A DNA stretch of 64,000 nucleotides from an uncultured Pelagibacteraceae bacterium (GTDB lineage Bacteria > Pseudomonadota > Alphaproteobacteria > Pelagibacterales > Pelagibacteraceae), in the NCBI GenBank assembly GCA_902576045.1, contig CACGTU010000001.1, positions 1 through 64,000 on the forward strand, in the 5' to 3' direction. Numbering within the stretch: the first letter of the stretch is position 1; the number at the start of each line of letters is the position of its first letter. The notes below the pieces were generated by a model. That model was not told the origin of the DNA, made no database searches, and was given only the letters and a program-made list of their open reading frames with translations. Made by a program: the position numbers and the translations under genes. Shown piece after piece: positions 55,267 to 63,533 of the stretch.

Positions 55267-56577
55267 TTAAGCTACCACGAAACTAATTAAACTTAAAACC
55301 GCAATAACCCATATTGCAGGAGAAGTATCAGAAGCTTTTCCTGTAAATAATCTTATTAATGCATAAGATACAAATGCCAAGGCAATACCATTGCTGATAC
55401 TGTAAGTTAATGGCATCGTTATCATTGCAAGTATTGCTGGGGCTGATTCACCTATATCATTCCACTCAATATCTGTAATGTTTCTTACAAAAAGAACTGA
55501 AACAAATAATAGAGCAGCACCATCAATTTGTTTTGGTAAACTAGTTGCTAATGGTGCAAAAAATATGCAAGAAAGAAATAGAAGCCCAATAACCAAAGAA
55601 GTCATTCCAGTTTTCCCACCTGCTTTTACACCAGCACCAGACTCCACATAACTTGTTACAGTAGTGGTTCCCATCATTGCACCTGCAACAGTACTTACGC
55701 TATCTGATAGCATTGCTTTATTTATATCTTGAACTTTACCTTTTTTATCAACTTTGCCAGCAACATTAGCAACCGAAGTTAATGTTCCTGCAGTATCGAA
55801 AAAATCGATAAAAAGTAACGTAAAGATTACCGTCGACATTCCTGCTGTCATAGCCGCAGATAAGTCAAATTCAAAAAGGTAAGTCATAGGAGGTGGAGCA
55901 CTTGCAATACCATTAAATTTTGCAAGACCAGTTGCCCATGAAATTATACTGAAAGCTAAAATACCAATAATAATATTTCCTTTTACATTCATTTTTTCAA
56001 GCACTACAATTACAATAAAAGTTGCACAACCTAATAAAACTAATGGATTACTTAAGTCTCCAAGTTTTACTAAAGTTACTGGATCGTCAACAACAACTTC
56101 CATAATTTGTAATCCAATGATTGCTAAAAATAATCCTATACCTGCTCCAATTCCTAACTTTAAGCTTCTTGGAATTGAGTTAATTAACCAAGCTCGAATT
56201 GGTGTGAGAGATATAATTAAAAACAATACACCTGCAACAAGTACAGCACCTAAAGCCTCTTGTGGCGTGTATCCCATTCCTGCACAAACTCCAAATGCAA
56301 CAAAAGCATTAATTCCCATTCCTGGAGCTAATCCGATAGGCCATGTCTTTCCGTAAAATGCCATTATAAAACATGCAAGCGCAGTTGCTAAAATTGTTGC
56401 CGTGTAAACTGCCCCAAAATCAAAAAATCCTTTTTCAGGTCCAGCAAACTCACCTGAAAGTATAAATGGATTTAAAAACATAATGTAAGCCATAGTTAAA
56501 AATGTTGTTACACCGGCTATGACTTCAGTACGAAAGTCTGTTTTATGTTTTTTATAATTAAAATAATTATCTAACAT
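55267..56577 (-). CDS. Purine permease, NCS2 (AzgA/PbuG type)
   Basis: Membrane importer of hypoxanthine, guanine or adenine. FRTEVIAGVTTFLTMAYIMFLNPFILS at the N terminus, GLAPGMGINAFVAFGVC and FIDFFDTAGTLTSVAN, SYVESGAGVKAGGKTGMTSLV are AzgA-family blocks; ~12-14 membrane segments in 436 residues. Strong AAGGAGG ribosome site, but it is part of a hairpin (separate entry). Paired with the convergent PRTase for purine salvage. Confidence 0.93.
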   Translation of the reverse strand: MLDNYFNYKKHKTDFRTEVIAGVTTFLTMAYIMFLNPFILSGEFAGPEKGFFDFGAVYTATILATALACFIMAFYGKTWPIGLAPGMGINAFVAFGVCAGMGYTPQEALGAVLVAGVLFLIISLTPIRAWLINSIPRSLKLGIGAGIGLFLAIIGLQIMEVVVDDPVTLVKLGDLSNPLVLLGCATFIVIVVLEKMNVKGNIIIGILAFSIISWATGLAKFNGIASAPPPMTYLFEFDLSAAMTAGMSTVIFTLLFIDFFDTAGTLTSVANVAGKVDKKGKVQDINKAMLSDSVSTVAGAMMGTTTVTSYVESGAGVKAGGKTGMTSLVIGLLFLSCIFFAPLATSLPKQIDGAALLFVSVLFVRNITDIEWNDIGESAPAILAMITMPLTYSISNGIALAFVSYALIRLFTGKASDTSPAIWVIAVLSLISFVVA

Positions 56578-56579
56578 TC

Positions 56580-56595
56580 GTTCCTCCTTAGGAAC
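56580..56595 (-). promoter_or_regulatory. Hairpin covering the ribosome site of the purine permease
   Basis: Minus strand GUUCCU-AAGG-AGGAAC: a perfect 6-bp stem and a 4-base loop ending two bases before the ATG. The Shine-Dalgarno AAGGAGG is split between loop and stem. Could moderate translation or sense temperature; the effect is inference. Confidence 0.45.
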
Positions 56596-56712
56596 TATCT
56601 TTATTATATTCTTAATTGAAATTCCCGATTTTAGATTGAATTATTAACATTTTTCAACTGTGGGGTTTAAATTTGCCTTATTTTGGTGGTTATAATTTAT
56701 CATAAAATGTAC

Positions 56713-57015
56713 ATGAAAATAAAATTTATTTTAATCTCTGTGTTATCTCTAATTCTCCTATCTGGTTGTCAAACAATCAAAAATAAATCTGATGAAGTTG
56801 CAGAAAAAGAGAATGAGAAATATGGACAATTCGTAGGCAAACAAGTTAGTGAATTAAAAATGGAACTTGGAGCACCTACAGAGGATTTTGTTAATGAACT
56901 TGGGAATGAAACTTTAGTTTATAAAACTAAAAAATATGGTTTACCTTGTGACAGAAAATTCGAGATTAATTCTTCAGGTACAATTATAGGATTTAATTCA
57001 AGCGGTTGTTTTTAA
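56713..57015 (+). CDS. Small lipoprotein of unknown function
   Basis: About 100 residues with a lipoprotein signal (KIKFILISVLSLILLSGC, lipobox LLSGC) and a SmpA/BamE-like core: YGQFVGKQVSELKMELGAPTEDF and ETLVYKTKKYGLPCDRKFEINSSGTIIGFNSSGC. Two C-terminal cysteines flank the last strand and may form a disulfide. The ORF-track start is TTG; ATG 56713 (or 56707) is preferred. BamE relationship is weak; treat as unknown. Confidence 0.75.
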   Translation: MKIKFILISVLSLILLSGCQTIKNKSDEVAEKENEKYGQFVGKQVSELKMELGAPTEDFVNELGNETLVYKTKKYGLPCDRKFEINSSGTIIGFNSSGCF

Positions 57016-57047
57016 ACCTGTGGGGCTTAACCCCACAAGCAAGGTTT
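57014..57047. terminator. Terminator hairpin between lipoprotein and hsp20 genes
   Basis: TGTGGGG (57019-57025), loop CTTAA, CCCCACA (57031-57037), with an outer extension AAACC (57014-57018) pairing GGTTT (57043-57047) around an AGCAA bulge. It spans the 34-base gap between convergent genes and has A/T-rich flanks, so it can stop transcription in both directions. Confidence 0.75.
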
Positions 57048-57049
57048 AC

Positions 57050-57496
57050 TTATTTGATTTCAATAAGTTTTCTTTTTTTATGCTCTGGTATTATTCTTTC
57101 ACAAGCAATAGTTAAAAGACCATCTTTTAGTTGAGCGCCATTTACTTTTACATCATCAGCAATTGTAAAAGATCTTGCAAAATGTCTTTGGGATATGCCT
57201 TTGTGAATTATTTCACCATCATCGTTTTTATTTTCTGACTTATCAACTTGTTTTGTTCTAACAGTTAATAAATTATCTTCAAATTCAACTTCAACATCAT
57301 TTTTACTGAAGCCAGCAAGCGCAACCTCTATAGAGTATTTGTCTTGTCCAGTTCTTCTGATGTTGTATGGCGGATAGTTTGATTGCATGCTCAAACCTCC
57401 ATTTCCAAGCATATTTTCGAATTGGTCAAACATATCGTCGAAACCAATAGAAAACGGCCTTAATGAATTGAAGATAGATAGATCCTTACTTGTCAT
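57050..57496 (-). CDS. hsp20: Small heat shock protein (Hsp20/IbpA)
   Basis: ATP-independent holdase chaperone. Alpha-crystallin domain from about residue 45 (YPPYNIRRTGQDKYSIEVALAGFSKNDVEVEFEDNLLTVRTKQVDKSENKNDDGEIIHKGISQRHFARSFTI...) to LKDGLLTIACERIIPE, and a C-terminal I-x-I-like EIK ending. The ORF-track start at 57532 is unlikely: ATG 57496 has AAGGAGG 5-6 bases upstream and gives 148 residues. Preceded by a ROSE-like leader and a sigma-32 promoter (separate entries). Confidence 0.94.
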   Translation of the reverse strand: MTSKDLSIFNSLRPFSIGFDDMFDQFENMLGNGGLSMQSNYPPYNIRRTGQDKYSIEVALAGFSKNDVEVEFEDNLLTVRTKQVDKSENKNDDGEIIHKGISQRHFARSFTIADDVKVNGAQLKDGLLTIACERIIPEHKKRKLIEIK

Positions 57497-57497
57497 A

Positions 57498-57550
57498 ATT
57501 TCCTCCTTTGTTAAGCAAGTATATTTTTGCAAGCCCCATTAGGCGACTTA
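57498..57550 (-). promoter_or_regulatory. ROSE-like RNA thermometer in the hsp20 leader
   Basis: The minus-strand leader ends CUUGCUU-AACA-AAGGAGG-AAAUUAUG. CUUGCUU (57513-57519) pairs with the Shine-Dalgarno AAGGAGG (57502-57508) over a 4-base loop, with a central G-G opposition and a U-G pair. This is the U(U/C)GCU anti-SD hallmark of ROSE elements that open on heating. A second hairpin AAGUCGC-CUAAU-GGGGCUU (57531-57549) lies upstream, also with an internal G-G. The leader begins at the predicted transcription start. Confidence 0.75.
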
Positions 57551-57557
57551 CAAATTA

Positions 57558-57586
57558 TATATAGGAATGAAGTTTATTTTTTCAAG
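57558..57586 (-). promoter_or_regulatory. Sigma-32 promoter of hsp20
   Basis: Minus strand CTTGAAA (57580-57586), 14 bases, CCTATATA (57558-57565). The -35 is a perfect heat-shock element; the -10 is a good match to CCCCATNTA. Initiation about 7 bases downstream falls at 57551, where the ROSE-like hairpins start. The -35 is a few bases from the end of the upstream ptrB gene. Confidence 0.7.
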
Positions 57587-57591
57587 ATTGA

Positions 57592-59667
57592 TTAAATTTT
57601 ATCAGTAATTTTTAATATAAAAGAATAATCTAGTGCAATTTCTTCAATAGCACCATCTCTTCCAGACTTACCACCGTGCCCAGCATTCATTTCAGTTTTT
57701 AATAGTAGTAAATTATTGTCTGTTTTGTGTTCTCTAAGTTTTGCAGTAAATTTTGCAGGTTCATCGAACAGAACTCTGTTATCACTTAAACTTGTAGTAA
57801 TTAATATATCCGGATAATCCATTTTTTTTATATTGTTATAAGGTGCATAAGAATAAATATAATCGAAATGTTCCTTGTTTTCTTTAGCATTTCCAAATTC
57901 ATCAAATTCTCCTACAGTAAGAGGAAGTGAATGATCTAAATTAGTTGTTAATGAGTCTACAAATGGAACAGCCATAATTATACCTTTAAATAATTCTGGA
58001 TTTTTATTAACAACTGCCCCCATTAATAAACCACCTGCAGAACCACCCATTCCAATTATTTTTCCCTTAGATGTATATTTTTTTTCAATAAGAAATTTTG
58101 CAACTGCAATATAATCCTCAAAAGTATTTTTTTTATTAAGAAGTTTTCCCTCCTTCCACCATTTCATTCCTTTTTCCATTCCCCCTCTTATATGTGCAGT
58201 GACCCATATTATATCTCGATTAATTAAGCTTAATCGCGTTGAAGAAAAGTTGGGTGTCATTGAACTTCCATAGGACCCATAGCCATACAATAGTAAATTA
58301 GCTGAGCCATCGACTGGTGTATTTTTATGCCTAGTTATTGTTAATGGAATTAATCTATTGTCATGTGAAGAACACTCAAGTCGTTCCACTATGTAATCAT
58401 CTGAATTGTGACCAGAGGGAATTTCCTGTTCTTTTAATAATTTTCTCTCTTTAGTCTTAAGATTATACAGATAAGTTCTTCCGGGTGTCTTTGGTGACGA
58501 ATATGATAAGTGAACCTCGTCAGTATTCTTATCTTTTTGGGCTAAAGAGATACCAGGTACAATAACTTTTTCGTCAGAAAAAACAATCTCCTCTTCTTCG
58601 TTAGTTTTGGGGTCTCTAAGAATAAGTTTACTCAATGCATTTGAGGTTTCAGAACGTATAATCCAATTTTTCAAAAATACTAAACCACCAATTAAAACTT
58701 CATCTCTTGCTGGTATAAATACTTCCCAATTTTGATTTTCCAAGCTTCTTGCTCTCTCAATTTTAAAATCTTCAGCATCTTTATTGGTGTGTTTATAAAA
58801 ATTCTCATCCCAAGAATTTACGGAATAGATTATTCCTCTTTCCCTTTTTTGAATAAGTTTTGGTTTTGGTTCCTGCTCGTCCACTGCAAAATAATATTGT
58901 TCTGATGTATTATGATCAGAAGAGGTAATAAAAAAAAATTTTTCATCTGAACTAATACCTAACCCAACCGTGAATGCTTCACTTTTTTCCTCAAAAATAA
59001 GCTCATCATCTAAAACACTGCTACCCAATTTATGTCTGAATATTTTTCTTGGTCTATGATGTTCATCAAGTTTTGAATAAAAAATGTACTTATCATCTAA
59101 ACTGAAAGTGATGCTTCCACTTGTTTCCTGTATTTTTTCGGTGATTAATTTATTTGTTTCTATATCTCGTACATGAATTGTGTAATATTCAGATCCCTTC
59201 AAATCTAGAGAGTAAGCAAGATATTTATCATTAAAACTAACTTCCAAATCTCCTAAACCAAAATATTCAGTATTTAATTTTTCTTTTTCCTTATCGCCAT
59301 TCCAAATTTCCTCTACTTCATTGGTATTAATTTTTTTTCTTAATTTAATTGAATAATTCCCTTTTTCTGTTGTTTTGGTCCAATACTCATAACGAACATC
59401 TTTATAAGGCAACGATTGATCCTCTAATTTTATTCTTCCTTTGATTTCATCAAATATTTTTTTTTGACTATCTTTAGTATTTTTCATTTGATATTCAAAA
59501 TATGCATTTTCTTCCTCTAGATATTTTCTAACCTCAGGTAAAAGCTTTGAACTATCCTTGAGGACTTCTAAAATATTTTTTTGATGTATCCAGCTATAAT
59601 TATCTTCCCAAGAGACATCGTGACAAGATTTTACTTCTAGTTTTTTTCGTAATTGTGGTATTTTCAT
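57592..59667 (-). CDS. ptrB: Oligopeptidase B (S9A)
   Basis: Cytosolic serine oligopeptidase cleaving after basic residues in short peptides. An N-terminal seven-bladed propeller (HDVSWEDNYSWIHQKN start, SPDGKYLAYS-like blades) is followed by the alpha/beta hydrolase domain with nucleophile in GMGGSAGGLLMGAVVNK, Asp in TSLSDNRV and His in NAGHGGKSGR. 691 residues, the PtrB length. ATG 59667 is only 15 bases from the divergent J-domain ATG. Confidence 0.93.
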   Translation of the reverse strand: MKIPQLRKKLEVKSCHDVSWEDNYSWIHQKNILEVLKDSSKLLPEVRKYLEEENAYFEYQMKNTKDSQKKIFDEIKGRIKLEDQSLPYKDVRYEYWTKTTEKGNYSIKLRKKINTNEVEEIWNGDKEKEKLNTEYFGLGDLEVSFNDKYLAYSLDLKGSEYYTIHVRDIETNKLITEKIQETSGSITFSLDDKYIFYSKLDEHHRPRKIFRHKLGSSVLDDELIFEEKSEAFTVGLGISSDEKFFFITSSDHNTSEQYYFAVDEQEPKPKLIQKRERGIIYSVNSWDENFYKHTNKDAEDFKIERARSLENQNWEVFIPARDEVLIGGLVFLKNWIIRSETSNALSKLILRDPKTNEEEEIVFSDEKVIVPGISLAQKDKNTDEVHLSYSSPKTPGRTYLYNLKTKERKLLKEQEIPSGHNSDDYIVERLECSSHDNRLIPLTITRHKNTPVDGSANLLLYGYGSYGSSMTPNFSSTRLSLINRDIIWVTAHIRGGMEKGMKWWKEGKLLNKKNTFEDYIAVAKFLIEKKYTSKGKIIGMGGSAGGLLMGAVVNKNPELFKGIIMAVPFVDSLTTNLDHSLPLTVGEFDEFGNAKENKEHFDYIYSYAPYNNIKKMDYPDILITTSLSDNRVLFDEPAKFTAKLREHKTDNNLLLLKTEMNAGHGGKSGRDGAIEEIALDYSFILKITDKI

Positions 59668-59682
59668 TATGAAATTTATTAC

Positions 59683-60195
59683 ATGAATTATTTTATTTTA
59701 ATACTTATTATTTTTATTGTTTTATATCTGTTCCTAAACTGGTTTGCCAAAACATCTTCAAAAAAAATTTCAAAGTATATTAGATTATTTATAATTTTTT
59801 TTTCAGTTCTTTTAGCATTTCTCATGTTTTATGCAGGAAGGTATATTTTCTCATTACCGTTTTTGTTGGCAATACTTCCTTTAATTAAAACAAAAGCTGG
59901 TATTACTTTGCTTCAATTAATTAGGATCTGGGGACTTTTGCGTGTTTTAAAAAGCTCTGGAAGATTTAATTTTAATAATTTTAATCAAGCCAACAATACT
60001 CAAAATATGAAAATTGATGAGGCATTTAAAATTTTAAATCTTGATATGAATAAAAAATATTCAAAAGAAGAAGTAATGAAATCTTACAAGAGTATTATGA
60101 AAAAAATTCATCCAGATGTAAGTCCTGAACTTTCAAGATTGGCATCTATTGTAAACGAAGCCAAGGATGTTGTGATAAAAAGTATAGATATTTAA
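59683..60195 (+). CDS. Membrane-anchored J-domain protein
   Basis: Two N-terminal membrane segments (NYFILILIIFIVLYLFLNWF and LFIIFFSVLLAFLMFYAGRYIFSLPFLLAILPLI) and a C-terminal truncated J-domain (EAFKILNLDMNKKYSKEEVMKSYKSIMKKIHPDVSPELSRLASIVNEAKDVV) with the DnaK-stimulating HPD. This is the alphaproteobacterial DjlA/TIM14-like arrangement. The ORF-track start at 59653 is TTG; ATG 59683 is preferred, giving 170 residues. Client unknown. Confidence 0.85.
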   Translation: MNYFILILIIFIVLYLFLNWFAKTSSKKISKYIRLFIIFFSVLLAFLMFYAGRYIFSLPFLLAILPLIKTKAGITLLQLIRIWGLLRVLKSSGRFNFNNFNQANNTQNMKIDEAFKILNLDMNKKYSKEEVMKSYKSIMKKIHPDVSPELSRLASIVNEAKDVVIKSIDI

Positions 60196-60232
60196 TCTTT
60201 ACTAAAAAAATATTATCTATTAATTTATTATA

Positions 60233-61117
60233 ATGAGCAAGGTAAATGGCATATATGCTGCTACATTATCAGTATTAAATGATGACTTGTCCCTAAACAT
60301 TAAAAAAACCATTAATCATGCAGAGAATGTAATGGAATTAGGGTGTCACGGTGTAGTTTTTTTTGGCAGTACAGGCCAGTCACAACTAATTTCTTTATCC
60401 GATAAGATACAAATGATCAATAATTTACCTGGCAGTCAAGATAAAGAAAAATTTATAATCGGCACTGGCTTGAATTCGCTAGGTGACACAATCAATTTGA
60501 TGAGTATTTCACTATCGAATAAATTAAACAAATTTTTAATAATGCCACCTGCTTATTACAAGTATCAGGACGATGATGTTATAAATTTTTACTCAAAGAT
60601 TATCGAAGCTTTACCTGAAAGTGAAATAATACTTTATAATTTTGAAAAATTATCTGGTTATGTTTTTAGTTTAGAATGTATTGAAAAATTAGTCTCTAAA
60701 TTTCCAAAACAAATTATTGGTGTAAAAGATAGCTCATATAACCTGTATAAAAAACTAAAAATAGATAATTTTTCCATCATGCCTGGCTCTGAATTAAAGC
60801 TGCTGGAGGGACTATCTATTGGTTGTTCTGGAATTATTACTGCAACTGCAAATGTTACAGCTTCACTTGCAAGAAATGTTTATAATGATTTTGTAAACAA
60901 AAGAGATCAGACACAAAATCAAAAATTATGTGATGTAAGAAGTACGTTTGACAAATTTAATTTAATTTCAGGATTACATACCTTTTTAAAAAGTAAAGAC
61001 AATAATTTTAAAAATTTATTACCACCTCTTCACTTACTACCCAAAGATCAAGAGCATGAATTAAAAACTTTATTAAAAAATTTAAATTTTGATATTGAAA
61101 TACCAAGAGCTGCATAA
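60233..61117 (+). CDS. DapA/NanA-superfamily aldolase of unknown substrate
   Basis: Class I aldolase of the dihydrodipicolinate synthase / N-acetylneuraminate lyase superfamily. Schiff-base K165 in GVKDSS, Y135 in ILYNFEKLSGY and GSTGQS near the N terminus. True DHDPS has an arginine after that tyrosine; here the sequence is FEKLSG, closer to NanA or keto-sugar-acid lyases. 294 residues. Its stop shares one base with the ATG of cfa. Lysine synthesis is unlikely. Confidence 0.85.
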   Translation: MSKVNGIYAATLSVLNDDLSLNIKKTINHAENVMELGCHGVVFFGSTGQSQLISLSDKIQMINNLPGSQDKEKFIIGTGLNSLGDTINLMSISLSNKLNKFLIMPPAYYKYQDDDVINFYSKIIEALPESEIILYNFEKLSGYVFSLECIEKLVSKFPKQIIGVKDSSYNLYKKLKIDNFSIMPGSELKLLEGLSIGCSGIITATANVTASLARNVYNDFVNKRDQTQNQKLCDVRSTFDKFNLISGLHTFLKSKDNNFKNLLPPLHLLPKDQEHELKTLLKNLNFDIEIPRAA

Positions 61118-62304
61118 TGAATTTAGCTAATTTTTTAAATAAAATATTTACTCAGGATGGATTTATACTAATTGATTATAATTCAAAAAAATATCAAATA
61201 GGCAAACCAGTTAAAGAAAAACCTATAAACTTAAGAATATTAGATAAATCTTTACATTACAAATTAATGTTTTATCCAGATTTATATTTAGGAGAGGCTT
61301 ATACAGACGGATCTTTGATAATAGAGAATGGAACACTTACTGAGTTTTTAGAAATAGCATTTAAAAATATAGGGAGAAGTGAAATAAGTACATATAGCAA
61401 GATACTAAAAAAAATTAGAGGAACCTATAGATACCTTACTAATTATAATCAAATTACAAAATCAAAAAAAAATGTCAGTCACCATTATGATATATCTGAA
61501 AAACTCTATGATCTTTTTTTAGATGAAAAAAGACAATATTCATGTGCTTACTTCAAAGATGACAATAATACCTTAGAGGAAGCTCAAAATAATAAAATTG
61601 ATCATATAATAAAAAAATTAAATATAAAACCAAATCAAAAAGTATTGGATATAGGATCAGGCTGGGGCTCTCTTGCAATCGACATTGCAATGAAAACAAG
61701 TGCTCATGTGGTTGGAATAACACTTTCAGAAAATCAGTTAGAATATAGTAAAAAAAAAGTTAAGGAATTAAATTTAGGCAATCAAGTAGATTTTAAACTT
61801 ATTGATTATAGAGAAATAAACGAAAAGTTTGATCGAATTGTAAGTGTTGGAATGTTCGAGCACGTAGGAAGGAAATATTATCAAAAGTTCTTTAATCAAG
61901 TTGCAAAATTACTTAATGAAGATGGAGCAGCTTTAATCCACACAATTGGTTCTGTAAACAGCCCAAGAGACCCACAGCCGTGGATAAATAAGTATATATT
62001 TCCAGGCGGTTATACTCCAAGTTTGAGTGAGGTTGCCAGCCCGATTGAAAATTCCGGTTTAATTATAACAGATTTAGAGGTTCTAAGAATGCATTACACC
62101 CACACCCTCAGACATTGGAAAGAGAGATTTTTATTGAAAAAAGATCAAGTTTTAGAAATGTTTGATGAAAGGTTCATGAGGATGTGGGAATTTTATCTTG
62201 CAAGTTGTGAAATGGCTTTCAAATGGGGAGATCAGGTTGTATTTCAGTTACAATTAACAAAAAAATTAACTTCGGTTCCTAATACTAGAGACTATATTTA
62301 TTAA
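61117..62304 (+). CDS. cfa: Cyclopropane-fatty-acyl-phospholipid synthase
   Basis: SAM-dependent enzyme adding a methylene bridge to unsaturated phospholipid acyl chains (or a related methyltransferase). 395 residues: N-terminal lipid-binding region with LGEAYTDGSLIIENGTLTEFLEIA, active-site NVSHHYDISEKLYDLFLDEKRQYSCAYF, SAM motif VLDIGSGWGSLAIDIA, then VGMFEHVGRKYY and RMHYTHTLRHWKERF. Translationally coupled to the DapA-like gene. Homologues methylating other lipids exist, so the exact product is not proved. Confidence 0.93.
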   Translation: MNLANFLNKIFTQDGFILIDYNSKKYQIGKPVKEKPINLRILDKSLHYKLMFYPDLYLGEAYTDGSLIIENGTLTEFLEIAFKNIGRSEISTYSKILKKIRGTYRYLTNYNQITKSKKNVSHHYDISEKLYDLFLDEKRQYSCAYFKDDNNTLEEAQNNKIDHIIKKLNIKPNQKVLDIGSGWGSLAIDIAMKTSAHVVGITLSENQLEYSKKKVKELNLGNQVDFKLIDYREINEKFDRIVSVGMFEHVGRKYYQKFFNQVAKLLNEDGAALIHTIGSVNSPRDPQPWINKYIFPGGYTPSLSEVASPIENSGLIITDLEVLRMHYTHTLRHWKERFLLKKDQVLEMFDERFMRMWEFYLASCEMAFKWGDQVVFQLQLTKKLTSVPNTRDYIY

Positions 62305-62336
62305 ATTATTACTGATAGATCTTAAAATTCACTTTG

Positions 62337-63533
62337 ATGAAGAAAAAAAAAAATAAAAAAAAAAAATCAAAAAAAAATAAAGTCATTAAATCAAAAAAAA
62401 AAATTAAATCATTTAAAAATAATAAAAAAATAAAAAAAAAATCAAACAAAACTAAAACTAAAAAAATTAAAAAAAGAAAAAGAAGAAAAATTAAATACGC
62501 GAAAAATATAATTTCTAAACCAAAAAAAAGTGAGAGTTTAATTCTTAAAACGATAAGAGTCCAAGAAGCCTTAAAATCAAAATTTACATTTAAGTTTAAT
62601 ATTAATCTTTTAGCTATTGACAAAGCAATTGCTAAATTTTTTCAAAAAATTGATCAAAAAATAGTTGAGTACAGAGAAATTAAAGCAGAGGAGAAAAGAA
62701 GAATTAAATTAGAAAAATTAGAAATAGCTCAAAAACAAAAGATACTTTTACAAAAGCAAAAAAAGGAAGACGACGAAAATAAATTAAAGCTTAAACAAAA
62801 AGAATTAAGAGAAGAAGAAAGATTAGAAAAAGAGAGAGCAAAAGATATAAAAATCTTTTTAAGAAAAGAGCAAGCATTAATAAGAAAAGAACAAGCAGAA
62901 AGACAGAAAAAATTCTTACAAGAAATTAAATTAGAACAACAAATAGAAAAGTTCAGAATTAGGGAAATTAAAGAACTTGAAAAATTAGAAAAAATTGCAC
63001 TTAAGGAAAAGAGAGATGATTATTCAGGTTTACAAGAAAGAATAGAAAAACTTAAAAATAAATATCAACAACTAAGGGATCAAAAAATCAGAGAAAGAGT
63101 TGAGGCTCTAGGCGTTGAAATCCAAGAAGGAGATGATAGAGAAACACTTTTAAAAAAAGAAAGAGAATACAATATCGCCAGACAAAAAATTGAACTGGCT
63201 CTTGAAAGCTTTTATAGAAGTGCAAATAGTTTAGTTTTTCAACTTAACAAAAGATATATTACAAAACATATGTCCATACTTAGATGTATAGATAGAAGAT
63301 TTGAAACAGGAGAAATATTTATTAAATGGGATGAAACAATTGATGATGACTGGTTAATTCTAATTTATATTAAAGATAATGCCCCAGATAAAGGAATTAT
63401 AATTGAAGATAAATCGAATGAAGAAAAAAATCTTTCTTATGAATACAAACCTAGTGAAATTTTTAAAGCATCAGACACGATGGTGGACTCTTTAACACAA
63501 CTAATCGCCAGAAAAAGATCTAAGAAAAACTAA
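62337..63533 (+). CDS. Lysine-rich coiled-coil protein, unknown function
   Basis: About 398 residues, no recognised family. Residues 1-60 are mostly lysine, encoded by A runs of 11, 12 and 9 near the start. Residues ~110-240 are a charged coiled coil (Lys/Glu, QKILLQKQKKEDDENKLKLKQKELREEE). The C-terminal ~120 residues look folded: KIELALESFYRSANSLVFQLNKRY ... GEIFIKWDETIDDDWLILIYIKDNAPDKGIIIED. ORF-track start (62334) is TTG; ATG 62337 follows. The basic tail suggests binding of nucleic acid or a membrane; inference only. Tail overlaps the next gene by 4 bases (CTAA). Confidence 0.75.
   Translation: MKKKKNKKKKSKKNKVIKSKKKIKSFKNNKKIKKKSNKTKTKKIKKRKRRKIKYAKNIISKPKKSESLILKTIRVQEALKSKFTFKFNINLLAIDKAIAKFFQKIDQKIVEYREIKAEEKRRIKLEKLEIAQKQKILLQKQKKEDDENKLKLKQKELREEERLEKERAKDIKIFLRKEQALIRKEQAERQKKFLQEIKLEQQIEKFRIREIKELEKLEKIALKEKRDDYSGLQERIEKLKNKYQQLRDQKIRERVEALGVEIQEGDDRETLLKKEREYNIARQKIELALESFYRSANSLVFQLNKRYITKHMSILRCIDRRFETGEIFIKWDETIDDDWLILIYIKDNAPDKGIIIEDKSNEEKNLSYEYKPSEIFKASDTMVDSLTQLIARKRSKKN

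Noticed and set aside
57513-57534. Direct repeat CTTGC ... CTTGC in the hsp20 leader
   Set aside because: Five bases only; one copy is better explained as the anti-Shine-Dalgarno arm of the ROSE-like hairpin.
60233-61117. Calling this gene dapA
   Set aside because: The arginine expected after the active-site tyrosine in dihydrodipicolinate synthase is absent (FEKLSG), and no lysine genes are near.
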